Part shown: one piece after another, positions 8,697 to 16,704 of the stretch
Layout: each line of letters opens with the position of its first letter
How positions within the stretch are numbered: position 1 is the first letter of the stretch
Source: Cytophagaceae bacterium ABcell3
Lineage (GTDB): Bacteria > Bacteroidota > Bacteroidia > Cytophagales > Cytophagaceae
Assembly: GCA_030913385.1 (NCBI GenBank)
Contig: CP133159.1
Coordinates: 1-64,000 of the forward strand
Direction: 5' to 3'
Length of the DNA stretch: 64,000 nt
Made by a program: the position numbers and the translations under genes
The notes under the pieces: model-generated
Database searches by the model: none
The model's input: the letters and a program-made list of their open reading frames with translations, nothing else
Told to the model about the DNA's origin: nothing

Positions 8697-9620
8697 TTAA
8701 CTAAGAACCATTTCAAACTGAACCAACTCTACGAAATCTTTGATTCGTCCTTCCAGCTCTTTTTGGGTTAGGTTGGCCAATCTTTCTGTTCCGAACTTTT
8801 CAACACAGAAAGAAGCCATAGCAGAGCCATAAATAACAGCTCTTTTCATATTTTCAAAAGAAATATCCCCACTTCCTGCCAAATAGCCAATGAAACCGCC
8901 AGCAAAAGTATCTCCCGCACCTGTGGGGTCAAAAACATCTTCCAAAGGAAGCGCAGGCGCAAAAAATACATGGTTCTCATTGAACAACAATGCACCGTGC
9001 TCTCCTTTTTTGATCATCAATATTTTTGGTCCCATGCAAAGGATCTTTTTCGCTGCTTTTACCAAGGAATACTCACCGGATAGCTGCCTTGCTTCTTCAT
9101 CATTTATCGACAGCACATCAACCATAGAGATCGTTTCTTTCAAATCATCCATGGCCACATCCATCCAAAAGTTCATGGTGTCCATAACTATGAGCTTAGG
9201 ACGTTTTTTTAACCGGTTAATAACAAGGCTCTGCACTTTTGGAGCAAGGTTGCCCAGCATTAAGTAATCACACTTCTGATAAGCATCTGGAACAACAGGG
9301 TCAAATTCCCCCAAAACATTTAATTCTGTTACAAGTGTATCGCGGGAATTCATATCATTATGATACCTTCCAGACCAAAAGAAAGTCTTTTCTCCTTCTT
9401 TTATTTGAAGCCCAGCGGTATCAATACCTTTTGCCTCCAACAGCTTTACATCTTCTTTAGGAAAATCTTCCCCTACAACAGAGACTAAATTAATATTATT
9501 TGAAAAATACGAAGCAGACAGCCCTATGTAAGTGGCAGCGCCACCGACTATTTTATCGGTTTTACCAAATGGCGTTTCTATAGCATCAAAAGCAACTGAT
9601 CCAACAACTAACAAGCTCAT
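8697..9620 (-). CDS. PfkB family carbohydrate/nucleoside kinase
   Basis: A 307-residue ribokinase-fold enzyme that phosphorylates a sugar or nucleoside hydroxyl with ATP. It shows the N-terminal GGAATYIGLSAS substrate-side motif (about residues 26-37) and the C-terminal PfkB signature DPTGAGDTFAGGF (about 231-243) with the catalytic Asp of GAGD. The lid region contains a FWSGRYHNDMNSRDT stretch. The substrate cannot be fixed; adenosine kinase or sugar kinase would both fit. It stands alone between two gaps and shares a terminator with the convergent GT-C gene. Confidence 0.9.
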   Translation of the reverse strand: MSLLVVGSVAFDAIETPFGKTDKIVGGAATYIGLSASYFSNNINLVSVVGEDFPKEDVKLLEAKGIDTAGLQIKEGEKTFFWSGRYHNDMNSRDTLVTELNVLGEFDPVVPDAYQKCDYLMLGNLAPKVQSLVINRLKKRPKLIVMDTMNFWMDVAMDDLKETISMVDVLSINDEEARQLSGEYSLVKAAKKILCMGPKILMIKKGEHGALLFNENHVFFAPALPLEDVFDPTGAGDTFAGGFIGYLAGSGDISFENMKRAVIYGSAMASFCVEKFGTERLANLTQKELEGRIKDFVELVQFEMVLS

Positions 9621-9659
9621 ATTAAAAATTTGATTAAAGGTGTAACAAAAATTTTAAAA

Positions 9660-10826
9660 TCAATCTATCATTTTAGCAGGATAGAAAGGTTTCGACTGGT
9701 CAAACAAATATCTATAAGTTATATGCGTTTTTTTAACTTTCGCCCCAACAGATTCTGATATTTTAATCATTTTCGGATTAAAGCTACCAATCCAGTTCAT
9801 TTCAAAGTCTGTGTACCTTCCAGAAGGCTGAATCTTTTTTGCAGCAGCCATTACAATAGCACCTTCCACCCCTCTACCTTGAAATTCAGGGATTATCCCA
9901 AACACTACGCCAAACATCTTTTTGCACTTACCAGTAAGTTTGTAGTACAAAAACTTAAGCTTTCCAATTAAATCAAGTTTACCATTAAGGTGTTTGAAAA
10001 TTTGGTTTAATTCCGGTATCATAATAAAAAAGCCTATAGGTTCGTCATCGTAGTATGCAAACCAAATCAACTCCTCATCCAAAACAGGTTTAAGTTGGCC
10101 AATATTAGCTTTAGCCTGCGCTTTGGACATTTCCCTGACACCTTCATGTTTAACCCAGGCCTTATTGTATATGTACCTAAAGTCTTCGGTATACTTATCA
10201 ATCTTACTTTTCTTAATATGTTCAAAAGTATATTTTGGGTCGGCACCAATTCTATCAGCCTTTTCTTGGTAAACAGGCGGTAATGGGTCTTCTACCTTTC
10301 TATGGAAGGTATACTGTTCGTAATATACCTTAAAACCGTATGCTTCAAAAAGTTTTTTATAATATGGGAAGTGATAAGGCATCATATAGTTAGGTTCCGT
10401 AAAACCATCTACAAGAAGCCCCCACCAATTATGCCGTTCTCCAAAGTTTATTGGCCCATCCATGGCTTCCATGCCTCTTTCCTCAAGCCAATGTTTACAA
10501 GTATCAAATAATTTGAAAGCAGCTTTTTGATCATCAATACATTCGAAAAAACCCATTCCTCCGGTAACATACTCGGTAGTTTTCATGGTTTTTCGATTAA
10601 TAAAAGCCGCTACACGCCCTATAGTGGTTCCTTTGTCATCGGTCAAAATCCACCGGGTAGCTTCTCCATGCCGAAAATATTTGTTGGTTTTAGGATCAAA
10701 GACCCCTTCAATATCTTTATCTAAAGGCCTAATCCATGGCTTTTCATTTTTGTATAACCTTACAGGAAAAAGCAAAAATTCTTTAGCAAGCTCAGGTGTA
10801 GTAACTTCTATTATATTCATACTCAT
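9660..10826 (-). CDS. GNAT-like N-acetyltransferase family protein (role unknown)
   Basis: A soluble protein of about 388 residues, larger than a single GNAT domain. Residues about 30-130 hold FPVRLYKNEKPWIRPLD and a WILTDDKGTTIGRVAAFI beta hairpin. Residues about 240-350 hold WFAYYDDEPIGFFIMIPEL and the acetyl-CoA loop-like GIIPEFQGRGVEGAIV. This looks like two degenerate GNAT halves, a family common in Bacteroidota and usually labelled hypothetical or GNAT. Two ATGs, 10826 and 10820, are possible starts. No substrate can be inferred from the neighbours (a PfkB kinase downstream, a barrel gene upstream). Confidence 0.7.
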   Translation of the reverse strand: MSMNIIEVTTPELAKEFLLFPVRLYKNEKPWIRPLDKDIEGVFDPKTNKYFRHGEATRWILTDDKGTTIGRVAAFINRKTMKTTEYVTGGMGFFECIDDQKAAFKLFDTCKHWLEERGMEAMDGPINFGERHNWWGLLVDGFTEPNYMMPYHFPYYKKLFEAYGFKVYYEQYTFHRKVEDPLPPVYQEKADRIGADPKYTFEHIKKSKIDKYTEDFRYIYNKAWVKHEGVREMSKAQAKANIGQLKPVLDEELIWFAYYDDEPIGFFIMIPELNQIFKHLNGKLDLIGKLKFLYYKLTGKCKKMFGVVFGIIPEFQGRGVEGAIVMAAAKKIQPSGRYTDFEMNWIGSFNPKMIKISESVGAKVKKTHITYRYLFDQSKPFYPAKMID

Positions 10827-11089
10827 TTTAAGCAAACCCTAAAATTAAAGGTTTTGAACAAAAAAGTGTAACACCTGGCACATTATCCTCAATAAATGCA
10901 ATTATCCATACAGGAAGGTTTCAACCTGAAACATCCAGTAGCACTTTTTATTAGGCAGCAAACAACTTCAGATCAGTCGCTTCGAACGCATTTGTATCTT
11001 TACAATAGCGCTTCTATACTTTGCGACCCCAAAATGCTGATATATTGCCACTTTGCTTCTCATGACGAAATCTATCGTATAATTCAGGA

Positions 11090-11752
11090 TCAATTTCCAA
11101 TGGGCCAAACATAGCCAGTAGAGAAATTCAGAAATCGGTTGTACCAAGGCCGCGTCCCTTCTACCTCCCTCCTTCTCAAATCTGCAAAACCATGCCCTAT
11201 ACGTCCATCTAAAAAAGTATAACCTGGGCCGACCATTAACTTTATTCCCATTCCTACCAATAAACCAAAATCGTACCTCTCAAGATTGTCGTCCTCAAAG
11301 TCTATGTTTCGGGTACCGTCATCCAAAGGCTCCACATTTCGGTAGTCCCACGATGTACGCCCCCATAAAGCATAACCTGCATAAGGCCCCACCTCTCCAT
11401 AAAATCTTAAGGATTTGGATCCAACGGAAAAGTTTGCCAAAAGATTGCTATTAAGATATTGAATCCTAGTTACCTCCCGCATATCCCCTTCAATGGATCT
11501 AAATTGTCTGCCAAGTGGAGAAAAGTTTACTTCTGTCTGAATAGAAAAATGCTTACCTGTCCGAAAGTTTAAAAACCCACCAATAGCAGGACTCGGCAGA
11601 AGCGGCATTCTTAACCCTTCAGGTCGAGAACCTGCTTCATAGTCAGATAAGTTTAAACCGCCACGAATGCCTAGGGAAACCTGCCCATCGACCTGAGCGC
11701 TTATAAACATTATCAGTAGAGTAAAAATTATACTATTCCTCATCAGCGTCAT
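11090..11752 (-). CDS. PorT-type outer membrane beta-barrel protein
   Basis: An exported protein of about 220 residues. The ATG at 11752 gives MTLMRNS followed by a hydrophobic stretch ending ISAQVDGQ, a plausible signal peptide. The frame is open to an ATG at 11821, but that would put 23 polar residues before it. The mature part alternates hydrophobic and aromatic residues (SLGIRGGLNLSDYEAG, FYGEVGPYAGYALWG) and ends in an aromatic strand (STGYVWPIGN), as in 8-stranded barrels of the PorT/OMP_b-brl family. A second barrel gene lies just upstream, but a strong terminator separates them. Confidence 0.8.
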   Translation of the reverse strand: MTLMRNSIIFTLLIMFISAQVDGQVSLGIRGGLNLSDYEAGSRPEGLRMPLLPSPAIGGFLNFRTGKHFSIQTEVNFSPLGRQFRSIEGDMREVTRIQYLNSNLLANFSVGSKSLRFYGEVGPYAGYALWGRTSWDYRNVEPLDDGTRNIDFEDDNLERYDFGLLVGMGIKLMVGPGYTFLDGRIGHGFADLRRREVEGTRPWYNRFLNFSTGYVWPIGN

Positions 11753-11825
11753 TAGAAAGTTACCTTTCAAAGAACAACCCGTAGCTAATGGTTTGGTTAT
11801 GTTATTCCCATTATAAAGCATAAAA

Positions 11826-11852
11826 AAAGGTTGTAGTTACACTACAACCTTT
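11826..11852 (-). terminator. Rho-independent terminator after the 11.9 kb barrel gene
   Basis: A 12-bp perfect stem (AAAGGTTGTAGT and ACTACAACCTTT) with a 3-base loop is followed on the minus strand by seven T residues. It lies 26 bases past the stop codon of the barrel gene at 11878 and before the start of the next gene. Confidence 0.9.
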
Positions 11853-11877
11853 AACAGTATATCTATTTATAATTTTT

Positions 11878-12459
11878 CTAATTACTTAGCATATACACAA
11901 TCCCAACATTAAGCCCAAACCAAGAATAAGGCCGGCTAACATTACTGCCTTCCAGTGTGTTCATGACATAGTTGTACCTTACACTACCATTAACATAGAA
12001 CCTTTCAGCAGTTTCAAACAATAATCCAAAAACAGGAGCCGCTCCAAACTTAGCCTCTGTTTGTACAGTAAGTTGATTTATGCCTGAAACCCATTGGGAG
12101 CCTCTATATATATACACGCCTGCATCAAGACCAATGTAGGGACGTATACTTTCGTCAGATAAATAATACTCAAAAAATCCCGTTACAGGTATAAAGTCTT
12201 GACTCCCCCTAGAAAAAGCACTACCTATGCTAAAACGGTTATAGCCAGCATTTAACCCAATAACAACCTCTTCCATGGCCTGATATCTAAAAGACCCTTG
12301 TACACCAAAAGAGGCATTATACCGGTCGCCCAAGGTGCCTACAGGAAGATTGACACCGGCCGAAGCCCCAAACCCCACCTGTCCAACCTGAGCATAAGAA
12401 GCTTGAGCAAACATTAGTAGCCCAGCTAAGAAAAATACAATAGACAATTTCCTTTTCAT
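11878..12459 (-). CDS. Outer membrane beta-barrel protein
   Basis: A 193-residue exported protein. ATG 12459 starts MKRKLSIVFFLAGLLMFAQASYAQ, a classic signal peptide with cleavage after AQA/SYA. A TTG four codons upstream is less likely. The mature chain has repeated amphipathic strands (GFGASAGVNLPVG, VVIGLNAGYNRFS, FYVNGSVRYNYVM) and an aromatic C-terminal strand (FGLNVGIVYMLSN), indicating an 8-stranded OmpW/OMP_b-brl-like barrel in the outer membrane. No enzymatic residues are evident. It is monocistronic, with the 11826-11852 terminator downstream. Confidence 0.8.
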   Translation of the reverse strand: MKRKLSIVFFLAGLLMFAQASYAQVGQVGFGASAGVNLPVGTLGDRYNASFGVQGSFRYQAMEEVVIGLNAGYNRFSIGSAFSRGSQDFIPVTGFFEYYLSDESIRPYIGLDAGVYIYRGSQWVSGINQLTVQTEAKFGAAPVFGLLFETAERFYVNGSVRYNYVMNTLEGSNVSRPYSWFGLNVGIVYMLSN

Positions 12460-12524
12460 ATTTTCATCCAATAAATTCTCAAATAAAGATAAGAAAAATA
12501 ATCTTTTCTCTATGCCAATAAGGC

Positions 12525-12556
12525 AAAAAAAATGGACAGGTATACCCTGTCCATTT
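12525..12556 (-). terminator. Rho-independent terminator (minus strand) of a short transcript
   Basis: AAATGGACAGG (12530-12540) and CCTGTCCATTT (12546-12556) form an 11-bp perfect stem with a 5-base loop, followed on the minus strand by eight T residues. No annotated gene precedes it on that strand except the short ORF at 12667-12792, so it marks a separate short transcription unit. Confidence 0.8.
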
Positions 12557-12666
12557 ACATATGAAGAAATTACTACCGGTTGTGCATTAAAACTCCTTAT
12601 TTCCCAAGTAAGATTGTCACATACGTCAACCGATAATCAAAATACAATTACTGGACAAAAAGGTAA

Positions 12667-12792
12667 CTAAAATAAAAAATCAATTTTAGACAAGGATCTT
12701 GACTCTCCTGCTGTGCATGAAGATGAAACCGTTTGTCCGAAACTCGAGTAGACCAGAATGGACATGATAAAAATTGCAAAACAATGCTTCAT
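12667..12792 (-). CDS. Possible 41-residue secreted peptide or truncated exported-protein remnant
   Basis: Translating the strand opposite 12667-12792 gives 41 residues from ATG to TAG. MKHCFAIFIMSILVYSSFGQ looks like a signal peptide with cleavage before Gln, which would leave a 22-residue polar peptide with one Cys. A strong terminator at 12525-12556 lies 110 bases downstream, and TATTTTTA with a TTG about 16 bp upstream is a weak promoter candidate around 12.85 kb. It could instead be the 5' end of a decayed larger gene. I do not recognise a family. Confidence 0.35.
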   Translation of the reverse strand: MKHCFAIFIMSILVYSSFGQTVSSSCTAGESRSLSKIDFLF

Positions 12793-12918
12793 AAAAGTAA
12801 CAGTTTAATAGCCAGTAAGATTTTTTTATTGTAAATAAAAATAAACCACCTCAATTTAACAACTAAAACCCACTTATTATAGACATATTCTTAATTACTA
12901 TAAGCTAAGCCTAGCTTG

Positions 12919-12951
12919 TTGTGTTAATTCCCGATAGGTAGTTTATTTTTG
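12919..12951 (+). promoter_or_regulatory. Predicted promoter of the candidate small RNA
   Basis: TTG (12919-12921), a 22-bp spacer and TATTTTTG (12944-12951) match the Bacteroidota -33/-7 consensus. No ORF of normal size follows before the terminator at 13070-13098, so the transcript would be non-coding. Confidence 0.5.
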
Positions 12952-12956
12952 TGGGG

Positions 12957-13104
12957 CAAGCTTTGAATGTTAGCGAAGTAGCATTCAAGCTCTAGCGAGT
13001 GTAGAGAAGGTTTAAAAAACTGGAGTATTGCGAAGAAGATGGAGCAATGTTATAATTGTCCTTTAATAAAAAAAGCTACCCTTAAAGAGTAGCTTTTTCT
13101 TGTG
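12957..13104 (+). ncRNA. Candidate small non-coding RNA, about 140 nt
   Basis: The stretch between a consensus promoter (12919-12951) and an intrinsic terminator (13070-13098) has no convincing coding frame. It can fold into three successive hairpins. The first is TTGAATG 12963-12969 with CATTCAA 12982-12988, the second CTCTA 12990-12994 with TAGAG 13002-13006, the third ATTGC 13027-13031 with GCAAT 13044-13048. GCGA-type sequences (AGCGAAG, AGCGAGT, TGCGAAG) recur in or beside the loops. I do not recognise it as 6S, SRP, tmRNA or RNase P RNA. A 17-codon frame running into the terminator is not credible as a gene. Confidence 0.45.
13070..13098. terminator. Bidirectional terminator between candidate sRNA and tRNA-Val
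   Basis: AAAAAGCTAC and GTAGCTTTTT form a 10-bp stem with a 9-base loop. T-rich tails occur on both strands, so it can end the plus-strand candidate sRNA and the minus-strand tRNA-Val transcript. Confidence 0.85.
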
Positions 13105-13177
13105 GGACGTACTGGATTCGAACCAGTGACCCCCTGCTTGTAAGGCAGGTGCTCTGAACCAGCTGAGCTAACATCCC
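13103..13177 (-). tRNA. tRNA-Val (anticodon TAC)
   Basis: The minus strand reads GGGATGT at the 5' end and ACGTCCC with discriminator A at the 3' end, a 7-bp acceptor stem with one G-T wobble. The D arm contains GCTCAGCTGGTTCAGAGC, the anticodon stem-loop is CCTGC-CTTACAA-GCAGG with anticodon TAC, and the T arm contains GGTTCGAATCC. The CCA end is not encoded. A terminator follows at 13070-13098. Confidence 0.96.
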
Positions 13178-13260
13178 GTTTTTTGTTTTTATTTAAGAAT
13201 TTCCCTTCTGAAAACTTCTTTTTTTATTTTTGTTTTCGGTTATTGTTCCGATTACGTGTG

Positions 13261-13290
13261 CAAAGGTAGGCAATGTTTTTTAATATACAA
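13261..13290 (-). promoter_or_regulatory. Predicted promoter of tRNA-Val
   Basis: On the minus strand TTG (13288-13290), a 19-bp spacer and TACCTTTG (13261-13268) fit the Bacteroidota consensus closely. The tRNA 5' end is about 84 bases downstream, leaving a leader for removal by RNase P. Confidence 0.6.
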
Positions 13291-13390
13291 GCTTTCTGCA
13301 AAAATATTTTCATAAATAAATTTTATACCGCTATTAAAGACTAAAAACATAATTTCCCGTTAACTTTGAATAGGGAATGTTATCCAAAGA

Positions 13391-15901
13391 ATGTTCAAAA
13401 GAATAGCCAAAATACTGCTCTACCTGTTTTTCTCAATTGCGATAGTCTTTACTATCTTGTTTAGCATTATTTTTATAAATCAGGATAGAATAATTAAGTT
13501 AACTATCAATGAACTGAATAAATACCTGATAACCAAAGTTGAAGTTAGTGACAATATAGACACAGAACTTTTCTCAACCTTTCCCAATGCATCTGTCAAA
13601 CTAGAAAAAGTTCGTATTTACGAATCCATAAAAGGAAGCGATGCTTTATTAGCTGACCTAGAGTCTGCTTATTTGGCTATAGACCTATGGACTTTAATAA
13701 CCAAGGGCAACATAAGCATTTCCCGGATTTTTTTAGAAAATGGAAGTATAGATATTAAGTTTCTTTCAGACGGCTCTAATAATTTTTCCATTATTAAGTT
13801 TCCTGACGAGCCTTCAGACGACACCGGCGCCGACTTTAATATCAACCTGATTTCTCTGGAAAAAGTAAACCTGAAATACTCAAACGAAGTATCAGAGCAA
13901 CGCTACGACATATTTTGTAAAAACAATCAAGCCACCCTATCCTATGTCAATGAAATTTGGGACATAAAAATTTCGGGGCACTCCCATGTCAATTATGTGA
14001 GCATATCTAACCACGATTATGTAAAAGACAAATCATTGGACATTACTTGCAGGCTAGCCTATGACGAAAGTCAGGAATACCTAAACATCAGCCAATCTGC
14101 GATAAAACTCAATAGTTTCCTTTTTTCCATTTCAGGAGATGTGAAAACAGGAAACACTTCGGAGGTCAACATCAATATAGAAGGCGAAGAAGGAAGGGTT
14201 GAGTCATTGCTTTCTCTATTGCCCCCTCGATTCAAAAAAGACTTGGGGAAATTTAGGGCGAAAGGAGATGTTTATTTTAAAGGAAAAGTTGCAGGAGTAG
14301 TATCTGCCACTAAAAACCCTCTAGTAGAGCTTAGCTTTGGGTTTTCCGACACATCATTAGAACACCCTAACCTAAACAGCCCTGTAACTGGCGCAACTTT
14401 AAAAGGCAGCTTCACCAATGGCAAGTTCCGTAATGAGACGTCCACCTTACTTGCCTTAGATGAGCTTAAAGGAATATATGACGGAAAAACCATCAAAGGC
14501 AGGATAGTCGTTGCCAATTTCCAGGAACCAACGTTAGATATGGAATTATCTGGTGCTATCAACTTAGGTTTCCTTTTGGCTATTTACCCAATTGAAGAAA
14601 TAAACTCCGCAGAAGGGGAAGTAGAAATGAATATTCACTTCAACGGCCGTTTGGCTGACTTTAAAACTCACGCTGGGAGCAAACGCATAAATACCTCTGG
14701 TGACATCATTTTAAGGAAAGTAAGGTTTAAGCATGTAGATTACCCCTATGAGTTCAAGAAGCTGAACGGAAACTTCCTTTTTAACAGAAGCGATTTGGCA
14801 ATCAATGAATTTACCGGCTATTTGGGCAAAAGCCACTTTGATCTCAAAGGTTCATTCAGGAATATTATACCTAGACTCGTTTTCCAAAGAGAGAAGTTAT
14901 TTATAGAAGCTGATTTAAAATCTAACCACGTTGATCTAGAAGAGCTACTGGATTATTCAGACAGCAATAATAAGCAAAGCGTATCAAAAACCACCTATCA
15001 AAATACACTTTTTGACCATTACGACTTTAAGCTGAACTGCGACATCAGGAAATTGAACTTTAAGAAATTTTCTGCTAAAAACATCAAGACCACTATAAAG
15101 ACCAATACCCCATTCGTCAAAGTAAACCGAGCATCATTAGATATTGCTGGCGGAAATTTATCATTCAACTCTGATTTTAACCTTAGCAACTTAGATAATA
15201 TAAATGTCACTATAGACGCTATAGCTAAGGACATCCACTCTGACAGCCTATTTTACATCTTTGGAAATTTTGACCAACAGTTCATCACCCATAAGCATTT
15301 AAAAGGCCAAATCTTTTGCCAAGGGCTCATTTCGTTTAAAATGAACCAGCATTTGGACATTCATTTACCTACCATTGCCTCAGATTTAGATGTGACTATA
15401 AAAAATGGCCACTTAATAGCATTTGAACCTATGCAGCAACTTTCTAAGTTCATTGACGAAAAAAGCCTTGCCAACATCAACTTTTCTGAAATGAGAAATA
15501 AAATACATATAGTAAATGAGGTTATTTACATTCCAGAAATGATGATCAAGTCTAATATAGCAGACATAAGTGTCTCAGGCAGCCATTCATTCAATACAGA
15601 TATGGACTACAGATTGGGGGTGCCTTTGAAAGCAATTAAGAAAAACCACAAAGATAAAGACGAAGCATTTGGAGCTATAGAAGATGATGGCAGAAGAGGG
15701 GCTGTATTATTCCTTACTATAAAAGGAAATAGTGATAACTATAAAGTAGGATATGACTCAAAAAGAGCCGTCAAAAAAATAGGAGAAGATATTAAAGGTC
15801 AAGGCCAGGAGATCAAAGATATCATCAAAGGACGCAAAGATTCCGAAACCAGGTACCATGAATTAGACACTGAGGAGTACTTTGACTTTGATGAAGATTA
15901 G
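13391..15901 (+). CDS. AsmA-like inner membrane protein
   Basis: An 836-residue protein with one N-terminal membrane segment (about residues 8-30) and a long periplasmic beta-rich region, the AsmA/TamB-like layout. The start NELNKYLITKVEVSDNIDTELFSTFPNASVKLEKV matches the AsmA N-terminal domain, and the C-terminal AsmA_2-like region (about 640-760) includes IYIPEMMIKSNIADISVSGSH. The tail is highly charged. Such proteins are thought to bridge lipids between inner and outer membrane. A TAACTTTG -7 element lies at 13361-13368, 22 bases before the ATG. It converges with the DUF547 gene 15 bp away. Confidence 0.85.
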   Translation: MFKRIAKILLYLFFSIAIVFTILFSIIFINQDRIIKLTINELNKYLITKVEVSDNIDTELFSTFPNASVKLEKVRIYESIKGSDALLADLESAYLAIDLWTLITKGNISISRIFLENGSIDIKFLSDGSNNFSIIKFPDEPSDDTGADFNINLISLEKVNLKYSNEVSEQRYDIFCKNNQATLSYVNEIWDIKISGHSHVNYVSISNHDYVKDKSLDITCRLAYDESQEYLNISQSAIKLNSFLFSISGDVKTGNTSEVNINIEGEEGRVESLLSLLPPRFKKDLGKFRAKGDVYFKGKVAGVVSATKNPLVELSFGFSDTSLEHPNLNSPVTGATLKGSFTNGKFRNETSTLLALDELKGIYDGKTIKGRIVVANFQEPTLDMELSGAINLGFLLAIYPIEEINSAEGEVEMNIHFNGRLADFKTHAGSKRINTSGDIILRKVRFKHVDYPYEFKKLNGNFLFNRSDLAINEFTGYLGKSHFDLKGSFRNIIPRLVFQREKLFIEADLKSNHVDLEELLDYSDSNNKQSVSKTTYQNTLFDHYDFKLNCDIRKLNFKKFSAKNIKTTIKTNTPFVKVNRASLDIAGGNLSFNSDFNLSNLDNINVTIDAIAKDIHSDSLFYIFGNFDQQFITHKHLKGQIFCQGLISFKMNQHLDIHLPTIASDLDVTIKNGHLIAFEPMQQLSKFIDEKSLANINFSEMRNKIHIVNEVIYIPEMMIKSNIADISVSGSHSFNTDMDYRLGVPLKAIKKNHKDKDEAFGAIEDDGRRGAVLFLTIKGNSDNYKVGYDSKRAVKKIGEDIKGQGQEIKDIIKGRKDSETRYHELDTEEYFDFDED

Positions 15902-15916
15902 GCATTTAGCCAGTCA

Positions 15917-16639
15917 TCATTTGTTTAAAATATGACTGGCCGGATACCAGACAATCTTATAGCTATCCGGTATTTCCTCATTCCGATGTTCGTTAATAAA
16001 CTTAATGATATCTTTCTTGTCTACCGCTTGTTTCCACATCATCAAAGATTCACTTAACAAGACAGTTCCAGAATTCTTCTTTACCCTAACAAACTTTTCA
16101 TCGTTGACCGCATTTCTCAAGCACTGCTTTAACTGCTTATCGAGTGTTTTTGGGAAAAAGGCTTCTTCGGGGGCTGGAAAAAACCCAGAGGTTCCTGTTG
16201 ACAAACCAAAATAAAGCTTTTTATCCGAAAACTTGCTCAAAATTATATCATGCTTAAGCTCTTGTAATGAAAGCGTTTGCCCTGAAACTTTAAAATCTTT
16301 GTTAGTAAAAAAACCTTCAATATCATAGGGAGAGCTAACAGGGTAGTTTTTCACCACACCCGATATGACCAATACATTGTGGGCATTTAAATAAAAAGCC
16401 TTAAGCACAGGTTCAGGAGAGCGAGAAAGGTTTGCTTTTTCTATCAATTGAAGAAGGTCATCTAGCTTATGAGGCTTTTTCTTGACTCTGGCATAGTCTA
16501 CTTTTCCTTCAGAAACATATTCTTTAAAAAACTTATTAGATTTTCTAAAGAACTTTCTTTGAAATTTTTGAGCATCTGCCGGAACAACACTCACAATCCA
16601 AAGAAAGAAAACTAGCACACCAATTTGAAACTTCTCCAT
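15917..16639 (-). CDS. DUF547 domain-containing exported protein
   Basis: A 240-residue protein with a signal peptide (MEKFQIGVLVFFLWIVSVV, cleavage near ADA-Q). The mature region carries DUF547 features: an AFYLNAHNVLVI strand-helix near residue 104, a YDIEGFF segment, and LSLQELKHDII. The canonical family often has a Cys-His-rich core resembling a papain/transglutaminase fold, but no catalytic Cys is obvious here, so enzymatic activity is doubtful. It probably sits in the periplasm. It follows ilvA on the same strand after a 65-bp gap holding a hairpin, so it is probably separately transcribed. Confidence 0.85.
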   Translation of the reverse strand: MEKFQIGVLVFFLWIVSVVPADAQKFQRKFFRKSNKFFKEYVSEGKVDYARVKKKPHKLDDLLQLIEKANLSRSPEPVLKAFYLNAHNVLVISGVVKNYPVSSPYDIEGFFTNKDFKVSGQTLSLQELKHDIILSKFSDKKLYFGLSTGTSGFFPAPEEAFFPKTLDKQLKQCLRNAVNDEKFVRVKKNSGTVLLSESLMMWKQAVDKKDIIKFINEHRNEEIPDSYKIVWYPASHILNK

Positions 16640-16678
16640 AGTTTTAACAACAGGTTACGACAACACGCCACATCAAAC

Positions 16679-16699
16679 GGCCAGGAAACACTCCTGGCC
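16679..16699 (-). terminator. Hairpin between ilvA and the DUF547 gene
   Basis: GGCCAGGA (16679-16686) and TCCTGGCC (16692-16699) form an 8-bp GC-rich perfect stem just after the ilvA stop. The minus-strand tail (GTTTGATG) has only a short T run, so it may be a weak terminator or an attenuating hairpin. Confidence 0.5.
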
Positions 16700-16704
16700 T
16701 TAAT

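Noticed and set aside
10896-11114. 72-residue plus-strand ORF between the GNAT-like and barrel genes
   Set aside because: It overlaps the 3' end of the barrel gene, has no recognisable features and lies in AT-rich spacer.
13041-13094. 17-codon ORF (MEQCYNCP...) at the end of the candidate sRNA
   Set aside because: It runs through the terminator stem-loop, has no ribosome-site context and is within chance expectation.
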